A DNA stretch of 64,000 nt, from the NCBI GenBank assembly GCA_022432975.1, contig CM039510.1:35379468-35443467 (forward strand). The letters are read 5' to 3'. The translations under genes were made by a program, and so were the position numbers. The notes beneath the pieces were generated by a model. That model was not told the origin of the DNA and ran no database searches. It was given only the letters and a program-made list of their open reading frames with translations. This stretch comes from Begonia masoniana (Eukaryota; Streptophyta; Magnoliopsida; Cucurbitales; Begoniaceae). Below, piece by piece: positions 1 to 11,745 of this stretch (within the stretch, counting starts at the first letter, position 1; each line of letters begins with the position of its first letter).

Positions 1-2
1 CT

Positions 3-578
3 TTGTATTGGGATGAGGTCGGTGAAGCAAAACTCCTAGGTCCCAAAATCTTGCAACAGATGTCTGACAAGATTGCCATTATTAGGAAAAGAATGATTAC
101 TGCACAAAGTAGACAGAAAAGTTGTGCAGACCAAAGGAGGAGAGATCTGGTGTTCTCTGTCGGGGATGAAGTATTTTTAAAGATTTCACCATTTAAGGGA
201 GTACTTAAATTTGGCAAGAAGGGAAAGCTTAATCCACGATTCGTTAGACCATTCCCTGTCTTGGAAAGGATCGGCAACACAACTTATAAACTGCAATTGC
301 CTCTTTCACTGGAGAAGGTTCACAATGTTTTTCATGTGTCTATGTTGAGAAAATTCATACGGGATCCTACACAAGTTGTTAAGCCAGTGGATGTCGAAAT
401 TGAGCCAACATTAACGTATGAAGAGAAGCCAGTGCAAATTTTGGAATCTGCAGTAAAGACTCAGAGGAATAAAGAAATTCCTTTGGTTAAGGTCTTATGG
501 ACAAACCATGGAGTTGAAGAAGCCACATGGGAATGACAGCAAGATATGTTGGACAAATATCCGAAGCTCTTCGTTTGA
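3..578 (+). pseudogene. 3' end of Tekay-type gypsy pol (integrase C-terminus), element 0
   Basis: This is the last ~190 codons of a Ty3/gypsy polyprotein whose start lies left of the window. It begins in the C-terminal part of integrase (YWDEVGE motif), runs through the basic GDEVFLKISPFKGV segment and the HxVFHVSMLRK segment, and reaches a chromodomain-like tail that would help place the integration complex on chromatin. It is closely similar in order and motifs to the matching part of element D (50200-50805). A TGA at 534-536 interrupts the frame near WE, where D reads on; the frame then continues to TGA at 576-578. It is followed within 30 bp by a polypurine tract and LTR. Clade call is from remembered Tekay/Del motifs. 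Confidence 0.85.
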
Positions 579-604
579 TCAATTTTCGGGGACGGAAATT
601 TTGT

Positions 605-619
605 TTAAGGAGAGGTGGA
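605..619 (+). other. Polypurine tract of element 0
   Basis: A purine-rich stretch (TTAAGGAGAGGTGGA) lies directly before the LTR start TGTAACACCCGACA. It has the place and composition of the plus-strand DNA primer of an LTR retrotransposon. Element D has the equivalent at 50826-50840. Confidence 0.8.
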
Positions 620-2401
620 TGTAACACCCGACATTCTCAGTCAGGTGATTTTCTTAACGGAATTAACGGTCACCTCTTTATTTGACCTTTTATTTAATAA
701 TTATATGCCAAAGCTTATTGGATTTCTATTGTAGTGGCAGAATTGTAATTAAGGAAGAACCTATTTGGTATAAGTAGAAAATGGAAACTCTTAAACATCA
801 CAAAAACCTCACTGTAGCCGACATTCTCTCTCAGCGATTCCCATCCTCCCAGAACACTCTCTCTCTCTCTCGCAGCAGGTAGCCTTCTTCATCAACAACC
901 GATTCTCCTTCGTTCTCGCCGATACTCAGCTTACTAGGTAAGACTTAATAAATGTAGTTACTGGTAGATACTTTGAGCTCTGTTTTCGGTTAGAACCCGA
1001 GGTTTCAGATTCTTTAATGGCAGAGTAATAATAGGACCATTTCTAATATGCGTTTAGTAAAGGCATTTCCGAGTTGATTCTGGACATTTAGATAGCTGTA
1101 TGCGATTAGTTACTGGGTTGAATCTGGTTATTTAGATTGTAGAAATTTAATCCACGCACACAAGGTGCTCGACAGAAGAATATAGAAATACAAGTAGGTT
1201 AAGCATTAGGATGATTTTTGGTTAGCACTATTAGGATTTTATTTTTACCTTGGTAATGTGAAATGATTTAGGTGAAGCAGATTTGAAAGGAGTATTCCAT
1301 TTGCAAAGGACACCAGGTAAGTGAATGTATTAAGACTTTCGGCCATTAGGGCCCTACATCTTAAGGGTACTAAATTAGTTATGTGTTTGATGTTTGTTTT
1401 AAGTTAGTAAGATGGTTGTACTCGGATGATTTACGAATATTTGAGAATTATGTTATATGATGTTCTGATAGAGTTTATGAAGTCAACTGTCTAGTATGAT
1501 ATTTTCCATAGTCCGATAATTTAAGAACATTCATGTCATGCATCATGATTTACTTCCCAAGCATATGAAAATGATTTATGAGCATGTTTTTTTCCCCATG
1601 AACAAGATATGAGAATGAACATGAAACTTATGCAACCGGACTAAGTGAGGGTTGGGGGCGGTTTGGCGTATGTCACTGTCCAAAGAGAAGGACCATGAAT
1701 ACGGCCCGAAAGGGACTATGTACACTTGCACTGTCATCCCCCCTTTACGGCACAAATCCTCCCTTAATCCATATGATGAAAGTGATGAACAAGAACACGA
1801 ATAAGGACAAGAAAAGAGCATGAAACGAACATGATCATGATTTTCTTGTAACTATACATTCACATATACATGTTAGTATTGCATTCCTTACTAAGCATTA
1901 GGCTTATAGTTTAAACCTTATGATGTAGGTGAAGATTTAGTAGGTGAGGATTCCAAATTCAATGTTAATGTCTAAGGCTGGTTGCAGGATGGTGCTCAGG
2001 GTGGAAGTCTGTGGCTGGCAGGCGAATATGACCCGTAGTTGTACTCATAATATGTCAGTAAGATTTATGATGAACTGATGTTTAAGTAGAATGAGATTTT
2101 CTTTAGAATATTGGATTCTGTGATTGCCTCGTTTGGTTATCAAAATTTGGAGATGATTATAAGGGTATAGAATGATCTGTTTTAATTAAGTCTTCCGCTA
2201 TTTGTATCCTTGATGAGTCCATGTTTCATGTCCGCCTATGATTATGTCTACGAGTATGAGACCTGTGAAGGTCAGATTATCTTTCTGTCGATATGAGTTG
2301 TTTGAAGTTTTCTGTATTTTAATGCTGTGTGATAGAAGTTGGATGAATACATCATCCGGCTGATGTCACCGGTGGATGACGAATATTTGTTGTTCACCGG
2401 A

Positions 2402-2569
2402 AGACCTGGGGGCCAGGGTTCTAATCCCAGGGAAGGCAAAAACCCCCATTTACCAGGTGGTGGGGGAAGATCGTGAGTACACGTGGGGGCCACCTTGGGT
2501 GCCACGTGGCAGCTGGCCCATCGGGGGGCACTGCACGGCTCAGGCGGGGGAACCCGTCGGGTCGTTACA
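2402..2569 (+). repeat. 5'-truncated SINE-like copy
   Basis: This 168-bp stretch is repeated at 2618-2785 with an exact offset of 216 bp and only a few mismatches. It contains a pol III B-box-like GGTTCTAATCC at 2417-2427 but lacks the A box that the next copy has. It ends GTCGTTACA followed by a short A run (2569-2574), as a retroposed copy would. Fusion with the LTR sequence is at about 2400. Confidence 0.6.
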
Positions 2570-2574
2570 AAAAA

Positions 2575-2785
2575 GGTAGCTCAAGTGGTACTTGGGATGG
2601 TGAACCCTTGGTTATGTAGACCTGGGGGCCAGGGTTTTAATCCCAGGGAAGGCAAAAACCCCCATTTACCAGGTGGTGGGGGAAGATCGTGAGTACACGT
2701 GGGGGCCGCCTTGGGCGCCACGTGGCAGCTGGCCCATTGGGGGGCACTGCACGGCTCGGGCGGGGGAACCCGTCGGGTCGTTACA
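2575..2785 (+). repeat. tRNA-derived SINE-like element
   Basis: The head has an A-box-like TAGCTCAAGTGG (2577-2588) and, 44 bp on, a B-box-like GGTTTTAATCC (2633-2643), the spacing expected of a tRNA-derived pol III promoter. The body is GC-rich and ends GTCGTTACA. This end coincides with the LTR end of element 0. Either a SINE inserted and the LTR end was lost, or SINE and LTR share a tail. I do not recognise the family. Confidence 0.6.
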
Positions 2786-5700
2786 CCAATATATCATGGG
2801 TTCAACTTGCCTCTCCTTCCAAGTCTCATAACTCCCTTGAATGGTGATACCTTAAAAAAAACTTCATCACCAACTTCAAATTCTAATTCTCTACGTCTCC
2901 TATTGGCATAGTTTTTCTGTCAGCTTTGAGCTGTTAAGATTCTCTGTCGGATGAGGGCAATCTTCTCCACTGTTTGCTGCACAAAATCAGGACCAATCAA
3001 TCGCGCTTCACCAACTTCGTCCCAATACAAAGGAGATCTGCATTTTCGCTCATACAATGCTTCATACGGTGCCATACCTATGGCTGCCTGAAAACTATTG
3101 TTATAAGAGAATTCCACCAACGATAAATATTTACTCCAAGATCCTTGAAAATCTAATATGCATGCATGAAGCATATCCTCCAACGTTTGGATTGTCCTTT
3201 CGGATTGTCCATCTGTTTGAGGGTGAAAGGCTGTGCTAAAGTTGAGCTGTGTACCCATAGCCTTATGCAGACTCTTCCAAAACTTCAACATAAATCTAGA
3301 GTCTTGGTCAGAAACTATAGTGCTTGGAACTCCATGCAGTCTAACAATCTCATACACATACAATTCAGCTAGTTGGTCCATCGAGTAGGTCATCTTTATG
3401 GGCAGAAAATGGGCGGATTTGGTTAGACGATCTACTATCACCCAAATTGTATCATGTCCCTTTGCTGTCCTAGGAAATCCTACCACAAAGTCCATCGTTA
3501 TTTGTTCCAATTTCCATTCGAGAACTGGTAATGGTTGCAATGCTCCTGCAGGCCTCTGATGTTCCGCTTTAACTTGTTGGCAAACTAAACACAATCCTAC
3601 GTACTCGGCCACACTTCTTTTCATTTTTTGCTACCAATAATGTTGCTTGAGGTCTCTGTACATTTTTGTACTACCAAGATGAACAGAGAGTCTAGAAGAA
3701 TGAGCTTCCGAAAGGAACTCTTTTCGAAGTTCTTTATCTGTTGGAACAAACCATTTATTCCGAAACTTGAGAATTCCATCAACAAAATAATTGAAATCCG
3801 ACTTATCGGTAGAATCCATGCATGACTTATACTTGATGCACTCAGTATCAATCGCCTGTGCTTCCTTTATTATTTCTAAAATAGTAGGTCTCAAAGATAT
3901 GGCAGAAAGCATGGCTGACACACTGGATACAGCTTCGAGGTTAAATCTTTGGAATTCAGTCTCTAAGGCTAATGGTATGTCAATAATCAATGCAGAGGCT
4001 GATGTTGTCACTCTACTCAAAGCATCAGCCACTACATTCGTTTTGCTGGGGTGGTATTTAATCTCAAAATCATAGTCCTTGACAAACTCCAACCATCTAC
4101 GTTGCCTCATATTTAATTATTTCTGTGTGAAAATATACTTCAGACTTTTATGGTCCGAAAATATCTCACAAGACTGTCCATACAAGTAATGCCTCCAAAT
4201 CTTTAGTGCAAAAATCACTGCAGCTAATTCTAAGTCGTGTGTAGGGTAATTCTTCTCGTGTGTTTTCAACTGCCTAGAAGCATAGGCTATTACTTTTCCA
4301 TCTTGCATCAACACACAACCGAGTTCAACTTTGGAAGCGTCACAATAAATGCTAAACTTTCCATTTTCAACAGGGAGTGTTAATACTGGAGCATTGGTCA
4401 ACTTCTGTTTCAAAGTTTGGAAACTGGATTCACATTCCTCTGTCCATGCATACTTAATGTTTTTCCTTGTTAACCGAGTGAGGGGTGTTGCAATCTTCGA
4501 GAATCCTTCAATAAATTTCCTGTAATATCCTGCTAATTCAAGGAAACTTCGAATATCAGTGACATTCTTCGGTTGGGGCCACTCCTTAACTGCTTGAACC
4601 TTGGCTGGATTGACAGATATCCCATCACCTGAGATTACATGACCAAGAAAGTGAACTCTGTCCAACAAAAACTCACACTTGAAAAACTTGGCATAAAGTT
4701 GGTGCTGTCTTAGTACTCCCAATACCAAGGTCATGTGTCTTGCATGCTCATCATTAGTATGGGAATAGATTAAGATATCATCAATAAATACTATGACAAT
4801 TTATCTAGATACTCGTGAAACACTCTATTCATAAGATCCATAAATGCTGCTGGTGCATTTGTCAATCCAAAGAACATTACCAAGAACTCATAATGTCCAT
4901 ACCTCGTGCGAAAGACTGTCTTTGGAATATCTTCGGATTTGACTTTCAATTGGTAATAACCAGACCTAAGGTCAATCTTAGAGAAAACTCGCGCATCGTT
5001 AAGCTGGTCGAATAAATCATCAATCCTTGACAATGGATACTTGTTCTTGATGCTTAACTTATTCAATTCCCGATAATCCACGCACATACGCATTGATCCA
5101 TCCTTCTTTTTGACAAAAAGAATGGGTGCACCCCATGGTGAAAAGCTTGGGCGTATGAACCCTTTTTCCAATAGTTCCTCTAACTGTTTCTTTAATTCCT
5201 TAAGCTCCGTGGGTGCTAATCTATAGGGATTCTTAGATACAAGCTCGGCGCCTGGGTAAATATCTACAACAAACTCAATTTCACTATCTGGCAGCAAGCC
5301 AGGAAGGTCATCTAGAAATACTTCTGGAAAATCTTGGACAACTAAGATATTCTGAGGACTTGCTTTTCCTACTAGTTGTGTGTCTAAAACACTGGCTAAA
5401 AAGTACAAATACTCCCCGCATGGAGAAGGTCTAGCGTTGACAGAGGTCATAATAGATATTTCTTTACTCTTCTTCAAAGCTTGAAAGGTATGATTCACAC
5501 CACCAGAGTGGAAGCTAACTATTCCAGTCCTACAATCTATTGTGGCATAATGCTTAAACAACCAATCCATTCCTAGGATTACATCAAATCCCATTATATC
5601 CATAATAATAAGATAAGTAGGTAGACTCACGTTCCCTACTAACACATCACTGTCAAGCATCACTTGGTTAGAGTGCGTGCGTTCACCAGAGGGTAATGGA

Positions 5701-5897
5701 TCATTAAACACATGCATAGAAGAGGTAAACTGTACATATAACTTAACAGCAAACGCAGATGCTATAAAAGAATGTGCCGCAGCAGAATCTATTAAAGTAA
5801 AAGTATGCACATAGTTGATCAATATGGTACCTGACACCATAGCAGGCTGGTCTTCATCACCCGACTCCATCATGGAGAATATCCTCGGTTTCAACAT
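2786..5897 (-). pseudogene. pol: Element A pol: protease, RT, RNase H, integrase (broken)
   Basis: Read on the minus strand: aspartic protease (5897 to ~5400), with the active-site triad DSG changed to DSA at 5781-5789; reverse transcriptase with [10 protein letters not shown] and GYYQLKVKS, then the DD motif in another frame; RNase H with YCDAS and the ADALSR end; integrase with its HHCC zinc region and the D, D, E residues (MDF, SDQDSRF, GQSERT). Breaks: a one-base loss near 4800, just before the RT active site, and in-frame stops at 4117-4119, 3631-3633 and 2920-2922. The last fits CGA or CGG to TGA. The frame ends at 2786 by insertion of element 0. It would copy and insert the element if whole; it cannot now. 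Confidence 0.9.
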
Positions 5898-6597
5898 AGT
5901 AGGGCCATTCTTTAAGGCTGGGCAGTCTCTGTTGATATGGCCGACTTTGTTACAGTTGAAGCATTGGGTGATTCTAGGCTTCGGGCAATCTCTGTACGAT
6001 GTCCAACCTCCTCACAGTTGAAACACTTTCCCGTCCCAAATCTACACTCGCCCAGGTGACTCTTCAAACATTTCGGGCACTGGGGAAACTTCCTGGTATC
6101 CGGTACTTTCCTTCCTGTTCATTGGTTACTCTGGCCTTCACTGGGCCTCTTCATTCCTCTCTGCTGTTGGGGCTGGATGAACTTTCGCGGGGCTTTCTTC
6201 GGTCCAGAACACTTCATTTCAGCTTCTTCCACCTCCAATGCTGTTGACACAACTTCACTGAATGATAGTCCTTTAATACCATTAAATTTGACTCATCTGT
6301 AAATTTTCGGCTTCAGTCCATGCACAAACTGAAACACCTTATCTTCATTCTTGTGAACAAAATGTCCAGCAAACCTGGACAGGGACTCGAATTGCCTACT
6401 GTACTCTACCACAGACCCTGTCTGCTTCAAGTTCAGAAACTCTACCTTCTTTGCGGCCTAGACTGTGCTGTTAAAATATTTCTCATAGAAAATCTCATTG
6501 AACTGAAACCAGGACATAGCCAGAACATCAGTGGTGGTCTCTATTGTTTCCCACCAAAGTTGAGCGTCCGCAGCCAAATGGAACGTTGCCAGAGTGA
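5898..6597 (-). pseudogene. gag: Element A gag, C-terminal part with zinc knuckles
   Basis: The minus strand encodes the C-terminal half of a capsid/nucleocapsid protein matching D at about 46670-47350. CCHC-like zinc knuckles (CFNCEEVGH and the flanking CPKC segment) lie at about 5930-6080 and would bind the RNA genome. The frame changes more than once, so it is not translatable. Its N-terminal part continues at 8817 after the solo LTR insertion. Confidence 0.8.
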
Positions 6598-6602
6598 CTT
6601 TG
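6598..6602. repeat. Target site duplication CTTTG, left copy
   Basis: CTTTG here is repeated at 8812-8816, directly outside the two ends of the LTR between them. The duplication falls in the same gag codons (KVTLATFHLA context), and gag resumes in register on the other side. Confidence 0.9.
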
Positions 6603-8811
6603 TGTCACGACCCCAGGAGGAATCGCCACACAATTCATTACTTAGCCTCTTAATCATTTTGTTCTTACCTCACACACCTTGATCATTATTAGTGTTAATA
6701 TTATATTATTTTTTTTAAGCATCTCTTAAACTGCATCTACCGATAGAGTCATAAACTCACATCGACCGATGATCACGTGCCCGCCACGAGACACGTCTGA
6801 TTCCAACCAGCAATAGACATCCACCGGTGGTCACGGGCATTCCACGTGTCTAATTAAAGACATCGCCCGGTCTCGAACATTCTCCACTGGATGTTCATAT
6901 TTACACTACATCGACCGGTGGTCATGTGCGCCTCGCGTGACTAATTAAAACATTACTCGGGCACTAAACGACAAGGAAATACTCACATCATCCGGTGACT
7001 AAACGACAAACTACATTCCCATCATCCGGTGACTAAACATACTACATCATCCGGTGACTAAACATACTACATCATCTAGTAACTAAACTGGAAGACTCAA
7101 TCGTTCAACTTCTATCATTTGACATCCGTCGATGACGTCAGCCGGGTGATTGCCTCATCCAGCTTCTTTCATACGGCAGTAAAACACTATAATCATCAAC
7201 CAACTTCATCTAAATCTTAACTTGGTAACTATAAACCTCAATGAGTGAGAATCATAGACTCATCCAGAATACACATAGCGGAAGACTTAGGTTAATAACA
7301 CGTTCCATATAAAAAAAAAAACATTCTCAGACTCAGTAATCAAATCAAACAATCTCAAACTCAATGTTTTAAAATAATCTTATCCTACCCAGACTTTCAT
7401 ATTTAAAATCATACTGACATCATGCACGCATGAACCAGGGGTCTTAATCGCCTATCCAGCCTTGCACTGTCATTATGAGCATCCTCTAGCAACCGGCTTT
7501 AAGCATCATCTCTGGATTGGGAATCCTCACCTGTGAACTCTTCACCTACATCATAAGGTTTAACTATAAGCTTAATGGTTAGTAAGGAATGCAACACTAA
7601 CATGGATGCATGAATGTATAATTCGGGAAACACATGCTCATAAGTCTTTTATTGTTAATATCTTTGCTCGTAATCATGATTCATAATCATTGATCATATT
7701 CTTCATTTAAGTTGTGTGGATTAAGAGAGGATTTGTGCCGGTAAAGGGGGTTCGACAGTGAGTTTGATCTTGGTCCCTACTGTGGGTCGTATTCATATGT
7801 CCCTCTTTTGGACTGTGACATACGCCGAACCGCCCCCAACCCTCGCTTAGCCCACGTTGTATAAGTTTTATCTTCTTACTTTATTCATGAGAAAACCATG
7901 CTCTTAAAACATTTTTATATGCATAAAATAGTCATGATGCATGTACATGGAAATTCTTAAATCATCAGGCTACAGAACAGAGCATCTTCCCAACATGAAA
8001 ACTTACCATTAAACTAAACATTAACATAAGTACGAGACAGTAGCATAAATGACCTCTAATCGTCATGTCAGTTACTATCTAGCATCCTTTGATGTAGGGT
8101 CCTAATGACCGAGAAACCTATACATTCACTTACCTGGTTTCCTTAGCAACTTGAGCTCTTCTCTTCGGACTTCTTCGCCTAAAACATTTACATTGCAGTA
8201 GTTAAAACAAAATCCTATTAGTTCTAATCACAGGTCATCCTAGGGTCTAATAGCTAAAGTCATTCCCGAATCCATAGTTTAATACTCTGTGCATTCTGAA
8301 ATCCAAAAACCGAAATAGACAGACTTGACTATCGATTACCCAGGGTTGGTTATTTTAAATGTCCAGAATCAATTTGTCGGATTTTAAAACGTCCTTATTA
8401 TTACACGGCCATTGAAAAATCCAGAACTTCAACACATAGTTGAAAACAGAGCTTAACGACTAATAGATAGCTACATTTCCAAACTCGTACTTCGAGCACA
8501 AAGTAGCCGAGAAGTAGCAAGGACACCGATCGTCGAAGAAGAGATTTCCAGCTGACAGAGAGCGAGAGCTCGGGAAAGAAAATCGCTGAGAGTAATGACG
8601 GCTACAGTGAGGTTTAATGTAGGTTTGAACCCTTTCCATTTTCTTTAAATACCGATCTCAATCCACTATTATTACAACTTTGCCACTCAACCTAGTTTAA
8701 ATCCACATGAAATTAATTAAGCTTGGCACAAAATTCTAAACCGTGAAGATTGAATATTCATGACCGTTAAAACAGTTAGGAAGTCACCTGGTCGTCTTGT
8801 CGGGTGTTACA
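6603..8811 (-). mobile_element. Solo LTR B (gypsy) inside element A gag
   Basis: A 2209-bp LTR, TGTCACGACCC...GGGTGTTACA on the plus strand, with a perfect 5-bp duplication CTTTG and no internal domain. On its sense (minus) strand it starts TGTAACACCCGACA like the LTRs at 620 and 31673. It contains short CATCCGGTGACTAAAC-type repeats (about 6980-7080), a cassette bounded by AG and GTAAGT (8134-8178) and the GATGTAG/GTGA site near 7547. Loss of the internal part by recombination between its two LTRs explains it. Confidence 0.92.
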
Positions 8812-8816
8812 CTTTG

Positions 8817-9145
8817 TCTCCTTCTCCGACGTTGGCACATCTAAACATGCTCTCAATCTTCCTAAGCCACTCCTCAGCAACAATCGGATTAGATGATTTT
8901 CCATCAAGTGTGGGCGGCTGTAGTCTACTGAATCGGTCTCCTGAATGCTCACTGCTGGAACTTGAGTTGACACTTCCTTGTACTTCTGGGTTCAACAATA
9001 CTCCCAACTAATCGGACTGCTGATGAACCAAATCGGTCTGCTGATGCACCAAATCCGTCAGCTGCCTAATTACACTAGGATCCTCCTCACGTCCCGGATT
9101 TGGTATTTCTCTTGGTACTCTTGGTCTTCCTGGTCATCTAGACAT
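8817..9145 (-). pseudogene. gag: Element A gag, N-terminal part
   Basis: The ATG is at 9145-9143 by alignment with D (46324). Codon 4 is TGA where D has CGA, which fits CpG decay. The conserved part reads EHSGDRF, then WLRKIESMFRCA, matching D 46500-46640. It breaks at the CTTTG target duplication of solo LTR B and continues at 6597. It would be the capsid N-terminal domain. Confidence 0.85.
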
Positions 9146-9285
9146 CTTACTAGATTCCTGCATAGGGTTAATTACACTCTTAAATATCTAATAGCTAAGG
9201 TTAACATAAACACTTACAGTTGTTGAAATACTTCCATGCAACGATTGACACTGATGAGTAATCTTTTGAACGGTTTAACTGAATG

Positions 9286-9297
9286 TCTCTGATACCA
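9286..9297 (-). other. Primer binding site (tRNA-Met) of element A
   Basis: The minus strand reads TGGTATCAGAGA three bases after the 5' LTR end, nearly matching the 3' end of initiator tRNA-Met (TGGTATCAGAGC). It fixes the strand and the LTR border. Confidence 0.88.
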
Positions 9298-9300
9298 TAC

Positions 9301-11321
9301 TGTAACGCCCCGAATTATATAAACCCGGTTCGCTATACATAATACTGAACCACACTATGACATTCTGAGAAAATTTCAAAATTTCACTCAACGCTCAAAG
9401 TTTGACCCTTAAAATGTTAAACCTTGCAGCGGAAATTCATTTGTATAAAACGACATTTATTAATTAATTAAAATATTAAAGACAATTGGTTAAAAGAAAA
9501 CAAACAAAACAGAACACGTCCACCGCTGAATCGTTCCAGTGATAGAAATAGAAACAAAAGGCATCCACCGCTAAACAGTGTTAGCGGCAGAAGCAGAAAC
9601 AAAATAATCTCAGCGGTGGACGTAGAGACAGAATACGTCTTCTACTAACGAACACCCACTGCTCACGTCAGTCGAACGACACGTTGACTACACACGTCCA
9701 CCGGTCACAAGACGACAAAATTACTACCCACATCTACTGGTCACACCCATCCGTCACAAAACGACAAAATCTATTACTCACATCCACCGATCATAAAACA
9801 ACAAAACCTATTACTCACATCCACCGTTCACAAAACGACAAAACCTATTACTCACATCCACCGATCATAAAACTACAAAACCTATTACGCATGTCTACCG
9901 TTCGACAACATCCACCGATAGACTACATCAACCGGTGAACAGTAACACTCTAAACAAATAGACAACTCTGCCTACTAAAAGAACTTGTAAATTTTAACAG
10001 CAGCTATTCAAAACAACATAAATCCACAACTTTATAAATCCAGAATAACAATCTACAGCTAAAACCAAATCGTGTTTTTCGTAATCAGAAAATCTCCAAA
10101 ATTAACAAAAACATTAAACTCTTGCTGTCATTAACATTCTTAGCATACTAAATTTGAACCATTGTGAACTAGACTTTCACACCTACTGACATTAGTTAAA
10201 CCGCCTCATTAGATTGTCAAGTCGATGCGTGTACGTACTCCTCCAACCAGCCTAGTCCTCAACATACTCAGAGAACCCACCTACTGAAACTTCTTCACCT
10301 ACATAACAAAATTCATCTATTAGCCTAATTCTAAGTAAGTAAAGCAACAATGAAATGATATGCTGAAACATAAATCCTAGACATGCAGTTTCTACTTTCA
10401 CATCTCTGTTGCATTCACGTTCTTTCTCTGATCTGATCCCTCGGTTCCATTGGGACCTGAATCATTTTTCCCAAAGTCATACATCCTCTTCATAAATTAA
10501 GGGGCGGATTAGTTCCCTTAACAACTTATCTGATCCTAAATTCCATTAGGAAGCGGATCAATTTTTCCAAAGTCATACATCCTCTTCATAAATTAAGGGG
10601 CGGATTAGTTTCCTTAACAGCTGATCTATTACATTATGTTCATACTTTGCCATGCCATTACATGTAAATTCATTTTCGTGTTCTTTCTAAAAAACATGAT
10701 ACATGACATACAGAAAACATTCAAACAAGCATAAACCTACTGTTTTGTGACGTAGACCCGAAGGCACACACATACTTCACTTACCTGGTTTCCTGGAAAA
10801 GCTTGGTTGCAAACTACTTAGGGTTTTGCTCAAACCTATAGCCGTAGACAGAGTATTAGTTAAGCTTCATTCTAAATTATCCTCAAATCTACCAGAACTC
10901 ATAAGGAAACTAGTTTGGGAACTCAGATAATCAAGTATTCCTGATATGCCCCGAACCCGAACTAACTCTTACTTACAGCATTCTCAAAACTCGCATTTAA
11001 AATCCCCTCTAACATTGATAGCTACAATGTAACAAGAAATCGAAGTAGAACTCACCTAGCTTGGAGAAAATGGGAGGGAAAGTCGCCGAGAGAAACTCTG
11101 CTTAGCTGAGCTGAATGCCGAGAAAGGAAAATGAGAAAACAGTGGCGGCTCAACCTCATTAAACCCTCCCTTAAATACGTTATCTACTATAGATCTCTAT
11201 TTACCATTATACCCTTACTTAGTCACTCATTAACCTAATCAATATTTCTCTCAATTTCATCCATAAAGTGTACACTATTAGATGACAAGGTAAAACTGGT
11301 TCGATGGAACCGAGTGTTACA
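9301..11321 (-). repeat. 5' LTR of element A
   Basis: 2021 bp, from TGTAACGCCCCGAATTAT to CCGAGTGTTACA on the plus strand. It is of the D family: both have a ~100-bp tandemly repeated block with TTAAGGGGCGGATTAGTT (here about 10446-10625; in D about 44610-44840). It holds the AG/GTAAGT cassette (10795-10835) and a donor-like CTAG/GTGAGT near 11056. A short stretch 9684-9950 has CATCCACCG-type repeats. Confidence 0.88.
10446..10625. repeat. Tandem duplication inside the LTR of element A
   Basis: Two ~100-bp units containing CCAAAGTCATACATCCTCTT and AATTAAGGGGCGGATTAGTT follow one another. The equivalent duplication in D's LTRs is at about 44627-44835, so the duplication is a family trait. Confidence 0.75.
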
Positions 11322-11745
11322 AGTAGAGAATCTAAATGTTATATAACTAGGAATATGTATGAAAATTTTAAAAGAATAAAAATTTCTATTAACATGGAAA
11401 TGAAAAAGAGAAATGAGAGAGAGAAAACTTGCTGCCAAAGTTGATTAGTCAACTAACTTCAAAATTGAAGTTGTCAAAAAGGAAGAAAACTTCACGTAGG
11501 GATATGCTGTGGAGGGTAATTTAGGAAAGGGAAAATACTTTTTTGAGGTTAGGTGGATAACACCTATCCGTTTAAAGTGTTAAGTGAAGAGATTTTTATT
11601 TTTGGTTAAACTTCTTCTCCACGCCAATAGACCTCCTTGCTGTAGATCTCCTCCCTCATCGCAGCTCTTTTGCTGAAGCTTGAAGGTAAGGTGAAAACAA
11701 GTTCAATTTATGTTGGATTTTTTTACAGAGAAAGAATAGTTATTA
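11322..11745 (+). repeat. LTR 'E', first visible piece
   Basis: This is the right flank of element A and the left flank of the Cassandra-like element. It reads as the upstream part of a plus-oriented gypsy LTR leader, with a donor-like GAAG/GTAAGG near 11686. E resumes at 14975, 31470 and 34052 and ends at 35288; the pieces sum to about 2.4 kb, the size of the other LTRs here. Its very start must lie beyond the far side of element A. No coding sequence seen. Confidence 0.6.

Larger units (their letters stand above)
620..2785 (+). repeat. 3' LTR of element 0, with its 3' part replaced by SINE-like sequence
   Basis: The LTR starts TGTAACACCCGACA and ends GTCGTTACA. It is a relative of the solo LTRs at 6603-8811 and 31673-34051: the three share the block with GGTTGGGGGCGGTTTGGCGT and the CATCCGGCTGA repeats. 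Similarity to 31673-34051 stops at about 2400; the remaining ~650 bp of the family LTR is missing and two copies of a SINE-like sequence stand there instead. Inside are a donor-like CTAG/GTAAGA at 938, a short AG-to-GTAAGT cassette at 1272-1316, and GATGTAG/GTGA near 1928. The left flank is outside the window, so no target duplication can be tested; the right flank begins CCAAT. Confidence 0.8.
2786..11321 (-). mobile_element. Element A: Tekay-type Ty3/gypsy retrotransposon, 3' end cut off
   Basis: On the minus strand it reads 5' LTR (9301-11321), tRNA-Met primer site, gag, protease, RT, RNase H and integrase, and stops abruptly in the integrase C-terminus at 2786 where element 0 begins. It has the same LTR family as D (sense start TGTAACACTCGGTTCC; end close to GGGGCGTTACA) and the same proteins. 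A solo LTR (6603-8811) interrupts its gag. Several stops and frameshifts make it inactive. Its own 3' LTR would lie left of the window. Confidence 0.9.

Noticed and set aside
1576..1821. 81-codon antisense frame, similar to one at 32519-32791
   Set aside because: The similarity follows from the shared LTR block (GGGTTGGGGGCGGTTTGGCG), also in B near 7720-7860. No start context or protein family; a conserved DNA block explains it.
2575..2650. A true tRNA gene
   Set aside because: A- and B-box-like motifs are present but I cannot fold a proper cloverleaf and there is no clear acceptor stem; a SINE head fits better.
9684..9938. 84-codon frame with TTHVHRSQDDK-like repeats
   Set aside because: It translates the CATCCACCGxTCACAAAACGACAAAA repeats of A's LTR; not a protein gene.
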